Assembly (NCBI GenBank): GCA_051657245.1
Contig: JBOFKI010000130.1
Location: 1-26,076 of the forward strand
DNA: 26,076 nucleotides
Reading direction: 5' to 3'
From: JBOFFI01 sp051657245
GTDB lineage: Bacteria > Pseudomonadota > Alphaproteobacteria > Holosporales > JBOFFI01
The first letter of the stretch is position 1, and every line of letters starts with the position of its first letter. Of the stretch, positions 23,267 through 26,076 are shown piece after piece. The notes under the pieces were generated by a model. That model did not search any database and had not been told where the DNA came from. It saw only the letters and a program-made list of their open reading frames with translations. Both the position numbers and the translations under genes were made by a program.

Positions 23267-24284
23267 AAAATCCACGCCGGATCATGAAATAAGCAGCCTC
23301 TTCCAAGGCTTCCCTGAGGGGCGAGGGGGAGAAGTTTTCTAGAGCCTTTAAAGCAATTTCAACATGTCCTTTTGCTTTTTCAAAAACTTGTTTGAGGCTT
23401 TGTTGGGCTTGTAGATAGCTTTGGACGTGCTTGAGATCTTCTTCCGTTCGGGTAGTTTGTTGGAAAAGCATCTCCCAGTGGGCCCGTTGAGCAGGAGTTC
23501 CCTGTTGATAGGCAAGCAAAGCTGGAAGCGTCACCTTGCCTTCAAAAAAATCTTGCCCCACCTTCTTTCCCAAGACTCCTGGGTCTGCAATATAATCTAA
23601 GGCATCGTCAACCAGCTGAAATGCCATCCCCAATGAAAACCCAAATTGGTAGAGCGCTTGCTGAAGCGCTGGGGTCTGATGGGTTAAAAGCCCACCCAGC
23701 TCACAAGCAGCTGAAAAAAAACAAGCGGTTTTGGCAGAAATCATCTCCAGATACTGTTCTTGGGTCACGTCCAAATTCTGCAAAAAATCTATTTCCATAA
23801 CCTCCCCCTGGGTAAGGCGTGAGGTCATATGGTTGAGCAACTGCATGATATCCCAAGATTGAACCTGAATAACCAGGTCAAAGGCACGGGTTAAAAGAAA
23901 ATCCCCTACCAGCACGCTGGCACTGTTTCCAAACAAGGTATGGGCTGCTGGGATGCCGCGCCTCAAAGGGCTTTCATCCACCACATCGTCGTGGAGGAGG
24001 GTCGCGGTTTGGATCAAATCCATAGCGGTGGCCAGCTGGATATGGCGATCCCCCGTATAGCCGCACACATGGGCGCAAGCAAGGGTCAAAAGAACCCGCA
24101 CCTGCTTGCCACGAGCACTCAAGATATGGAGCGCGACAGCTGGAATCTTTGGAACCGGGCTTTGGATTTCTTTTGCAGTCAATAAATTCACCCGCTCCAA
24201 ATCTCCCTTGACATACCCAATTAAAGGCTGGAGGCTTGGTTCCGCAGGGGCATTTAAAAAAGAGGCGTCAAATCTTCTCATCAT
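23265..24284 (-). CDS. Polyprenyl diphosphate synthase with altered isopentenyl-diphosphate pocket
   Basis: Trans-prenyltransferase making the long chain for ubiquinone (IspB-like), 339 residues. The two aspartate-rich motifs are intact: DDVVD (99-103) followed by ESPLRRG, and DDALD (226-230), with the downstream GKKVGQDFFEGKVTLPALLA. Two features are odd. The usual GGKxxRP motif reads RGKQVRV (58-64), keeping Lys60 and Arg63 but losing the first Gly and the Pro. The His of the usual IHTATLLHDD block is Gln92. Both sites bind isopentenyl diphosphate in the family. Chain length cannot be told. A likely promoter lies at 24317-24344. Confidence 0.9.
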   Translation of the reverse strand: MMRRFDASFLNAPAEPSLQPLIGYVKGDLERVNLLTAKEIQSPVPKIPAVALHILSARGKQVRVLLTLACAHVCGYTGDRHIQLATAMDLIQTATLLHDDVVDESPLRRGIPAAHTLFGNSASVLVGDFLLTRAFDLVIQVQSWDIMQLLNHMTSRLTQGEVMEIDFLQNLDVTQEQYLEMISAKTACFFSAACELGGLLTHQTPALQQALYQFGFSLGMAFQLVDDALDYIADPGVLGKKVGQDFFEGKVTLPALLAYQQGTPAQRAHWEMLFQQTTRTEEDLKHVQSYLQAQQSLKQVFEKAKGHVEIALKALENFSPSPLREALEEAAYFMIRRGF

Positions 24285-24316
24285 TTCTGATCAACAGTTA
24301 TCAAAGGTTGCCTTTC

Positions 24317-24344
24317 AAGATAGTTCAGACTAACCTGACGTCAA
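24317..24344 (-). promoter_or_regulatory. Sigma-70-like promoter of the prenyl synthase gene
   Basis: On the minus strand TTGACG (24339-24344) and TATCTT (24317-24322) are spaced by 16 bases, about 35 bases ahead of the start codon at 24284. The spacing and the match (five of six and four of six) are good for a housekeeping promoter. Confidence 0.6.
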
Positions 24345-24402
24345 GAAAAAAGTCTTAAAGTTATAAAAAACCCACTGGGTAGAATTGCCTTTCGCTGAAA
24401 AT

Positions 24403-24408
24403 AAAGGA
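24403..24408 (+). promoter_or_regulatory. Ribosome binding site deciding the hydroxylase start
   Basis: AAAGGA lies seven bases before the ATG at 24416 and only four before the in-frame GTG at 24413. The spacing favours the ATG. Confidence 0.6.
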
Positions 24409-24415
24409 CTTTGTG

Positions 24416-25606
24416 ATGCAACCTGAATCCCTTCCCCCCTCATCAACGGATGTTATCATTTTAGGCGGAGGCCTTGTGGGAGGAGCCCTCGCCTCTGCCT
24501 TGGCTATCCAAGGCTTTTCCATCTGTGTGGTGGACGAAAAACCTGCCCAAGCTTCTGCGGAGCAAGATGGCAGAACTTCAGCCATCGCCTATGGTTCTTA
24601 CAAACTTTTGGAGCAATGGGGCATCTGGTCCCACCTAAAAGAACCCACAGAGCCTATTGAGCACATTCGTGTCTCCCAAGGAGGCGCCACCGGCGTTCTT
24701 TGCTATGACAGTGAAGAAGTGAGGGGAGAACCTCTCGGGTTGATGGTCCAAAATACAGCCCTCCGCCAAGCTGTTGCGAAACGGATGGAAGATTTTCCCA
24801 ACATTCATCTATGTGTCCCAGACCAGGTGAACCAATTTGAGGTTACCCAACATAAGGTGATGGTTTCTCTGGCTTCGGGGAAACAGCTGGAATCCCCTTT
24901 GTTGATTGCAGCAGATGGACGCCATTCCATGGTTCGAAAAAAACTTGGCATTCAAAGCATTGAACGCCCCTACACCCAAAGCGCTGTAATTTTCAACCTT
25001 CACTGTAGTGCTCCCCACCACCAAACTGCCTATGAACATTTCCTAACAAGTGGCCCCCTTGCGGTTCTCCCCCTGCCAGACCAGCAGGTGGCTATTGTAT
25101 GGACAGAATCACCTGAGCAAGCTGAGGTACTTTTGAACCTTCCTGAAAAATTTTTGTTACAGGCTTTTCAAGCCAGATTTGGGTATGGGCTGGGTAAATT
25201 GTCCCTGGCTTCTCCCCGCTCTGCTTACCCGCCAAGCTTAATCCTTCCCCAGGAGAGGATCCGTCAGCGTATTGCGTTGGTAGGGGATGCCGCCCATGTG
25301 ATTCACCCGGTGGCAGGCCAGGGCCTTAATTTAGGCTTTCGAGATGCGGCCGTTCTTGAGGACCTCCTCACAGAGCACAAAACCCTTGGGCTAGACATTG
25401 GAAGCGAGACCCTTTTAGAGACTTATACGCGCCAGCGCCGCTGGGATGTGCTCTCCATGGCTGGTGTCACCCATGGTCTCATCCACCTCTTTTCTTGGAA
25501 GGGAAAGGCAATACGCCTGCTGCGCCAAGGAGGCATGGCAGGCGTTTCCCAAATCCCCCAGCTCAAGGAAAAATTGATTGCCCAAGCCCGTGGGGTTAAA
25601 GCTTAA
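24416..25606 (+). CDS. UbiH/COQ6-family FAD-dependent hydroxylase of ubiquinone synthesis
   Basis: Flavoprotein monooxygenase of the UbiH/UbiF/COQ6 family, hydroxylating the ring of ubiquinone precursors at the membrane. In 396 residues it shows the dinucleotide-binding GGGLVGG (about 17-23), DGRTSAI (51-57), the LIAADGRHSMVRKKLG motif (about 163-178) and the second FAD motif GDAAHVIHPVAGQGLN (290-305). All signature residues are in place, so it appears functional. Which ring position it hydroxylates cannot be read from sequence; alphaproteobacteria often have one or two broad members. It is divergent from the prenyl synthase gene, a sensible pairing for one pathway. Confidence 0.92.
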   Translation: MQPESLPPSSTDVIILGGGLVGGALASALAIQGFSICVVDEKPAQASAEQDGRTSAIAYGSYKLLEQWGIWSHLKEPTEPIEHIRVSQGGATGVLCYDSEEVRGEPLGLMVQNTALRQAVAKRMEDFPNIHLCVPDQVNQFEVTQHKVMVSLASGKQLESPLLIAADGRHSMVRKKLGIQSIERPYTQSAVIFNLHCSAPHHQTAYEHFLTSGPLAVLPLPDQQVAIVWTESPEQAEVLLNLPEKFLLQAFQARFGYGLGKLSLASPRSAYPPSLILPQERIRQRIALVGDAAHVIHPVAGQGLNLGFRDAAVLEDLLTEHKTLGLDIGSETLLETYTRQRRWDVLSMAGVTHGLIHLFSWKGKAIRLLRQGGMAGVSQIPQLKEKLIAQARGVKA

Positions 25607-25760
25607 TCTCAATCTTTTCATTCATACGATTGCGGAATAAGCTGGATCGAAGCTCATCCTTATACCCTTGTGAAAGGGAAAAGCATTGCCTTAAATCAAG
25701 GGAAACCAATTGGGTTTCTGCAAGCTTTGGAAGAGCTTTTTGAAATAAAAAAACGAAAAA
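25607..25760 (+). other. Coding-like stretch after the hydroxylase gene, possible gene remnant
   Basis: The 156 bases between the hydroxylase stop and the SUKH gene, read in the hydroxylase frame, give a protein-like run (SYDCGISWIEAHPYTLVKGK, then SIALNQGKPIGFLQALEELF) with no stop until 25832. It has no convincing start codon or ribosome site, and its 3' part lies antisense to the SUKH gene. It may be the remains of a gene or chance; I do not recognise a family. Confidence 0.3.
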
Positions 25761-25762
25761 CG

Positions 25763-26076
25763 TTAAACGTCGAGATCATCTTCGGATTTCAGATTTTGGA
25801 TAAATTCGTCGAAAGAATCTGCAACCAACGTTAAATTTGAATAATCCGGTGTTTCGCCATGGTCTGTATCAGCCTCCATCTCATGATCCCAGAAATAAAT
25901 CTTGCCGCGGTCAGAACCTTTGACGGAGAGGAGGACGAGATTGCCATTTTGATCATTTGCAATAGGAATCGTATTCAAAGGAATTCGCTCTAAATACATA
26001 TTCATAATGAACAATAAATTTGCTTGTTTTTTTGGGATTATTCCTAAAAAAAAATGAACCAATGAACCTCTTTTTT
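25763..26076 (-). CDS. SUKH (SMI1/KNR4) domain protein, 5' end outside the window
   Basis: The C-terminal two thirds of a SUKH-superfamily domain: HFFLGI, then ERIPLNTIPIANDQNGNLVL (about 29-48 from the first TTG), KGSDRGKIYFWDHE, and SNLTLVADSFDEFIQNL near the end. These are the conserved strands and the final helix of SMI1/KNR4 proteins. The frame is open to the window edge (KRGSLVHFFLG) and the N-terminal part of the domain is not in view, so the gene most likely begins beyond 26076; the internal TTG at 26062 is a poor start. In bacteria many SUKH proteins are immunity proteins for polymorphic or contact-dependent toxins; the partner would lie upstream, off the window. Confidence 0.8.
   Translation of the reverse strand, partial: KRGSLVHFFLGIIPKKQANLLFIMNMYLERIPLNTIPIANDQNGNLVLLSVKGSDRGKIYFWDHEMEADTDHGETPDYSNLTLVADSFDEFIQNLKSEDDLDV

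Noticed and set aside
24336..24343. TGACGTCA palindrome between the prenyl synthase and hydroxylase genes
   Set aside because: An 8-base palindrome partly formed by the -35 hexamer; expected by chance and no second copy nearby.

Overview
The window looks like part of an alphaproteobacterial chromosome, most likely from a host-associated lineage of the Holosporales/Rickettsiales type. The reasons are the AT-leaning composition, the alphaproteobacterial form of the ribosomal proteins and EF-Tu/EF-G, a single LolC/E-type permease, ubiquinone-pathway genes, decayed IS transposases, an Rpn-type nuclease and short secreted orphan proteins. The taxonomic placement is inference from protein style, not a database result.

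Layout: (1) 1-443 holds two decayed transposase fragments, divergently oriented. (2) 504-14093, all on the minus strand and transcribed right to left, is the str-S10-spc supercluster: rpsL, rpsG, fusA, tufA, then rpsJ through rpsQ, then rplN through rplO. It starts from a good sigma-70-like promoter at 14251-14279. It ends at rplO: secY, which normally follows, is absent and the IS debris sits in its place. (3) 14344-16673 (minus) is an envelope pair, murD and a translationally coupled lipid A-type acyltransferase that lacks the usual catalytic acid. (4) 16817-18778 (plus) is a KimA/YdaO-like potassium transporter, converging and slightly overlapping with an Rpn-family nuclease gene (18767-19726, minus). 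(5) 19882-21814 (minus) is lolD plus lolC/E for lipoprotein release. (6) 21950-23219 (plus) carries two secreted proteins I do not recognise: one rich in cysteine (three CX3C pairs), one built of 21-residue amphipathic repeats. (7) 23265-24284 (minus) is a polyprenyl diphosphate synthase and 24416-25606 (plus) a UbiH/COQ6-type hydroxylase, divergently arranged; both serve ubiquinone formation. (8) The right edge holds a SUKH (SMI1/KNR4) domain gene cut by the window end, of the kind that often serves as immunity protein to polymorphic toxins.

Most of the window is housekeeping. The parts that merit a second look are the broken spc operon end, four proteins with substitutions at usually invariant residues (S12 position 88, the acyltransferase HX4E motif, and two sites in the isopentenyl-diphosphate pocket of the prenyl synthase), the two secreted orphans, and the SUKH gene at the edge. 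I found no rRNA, tRNA or CRISPR array.
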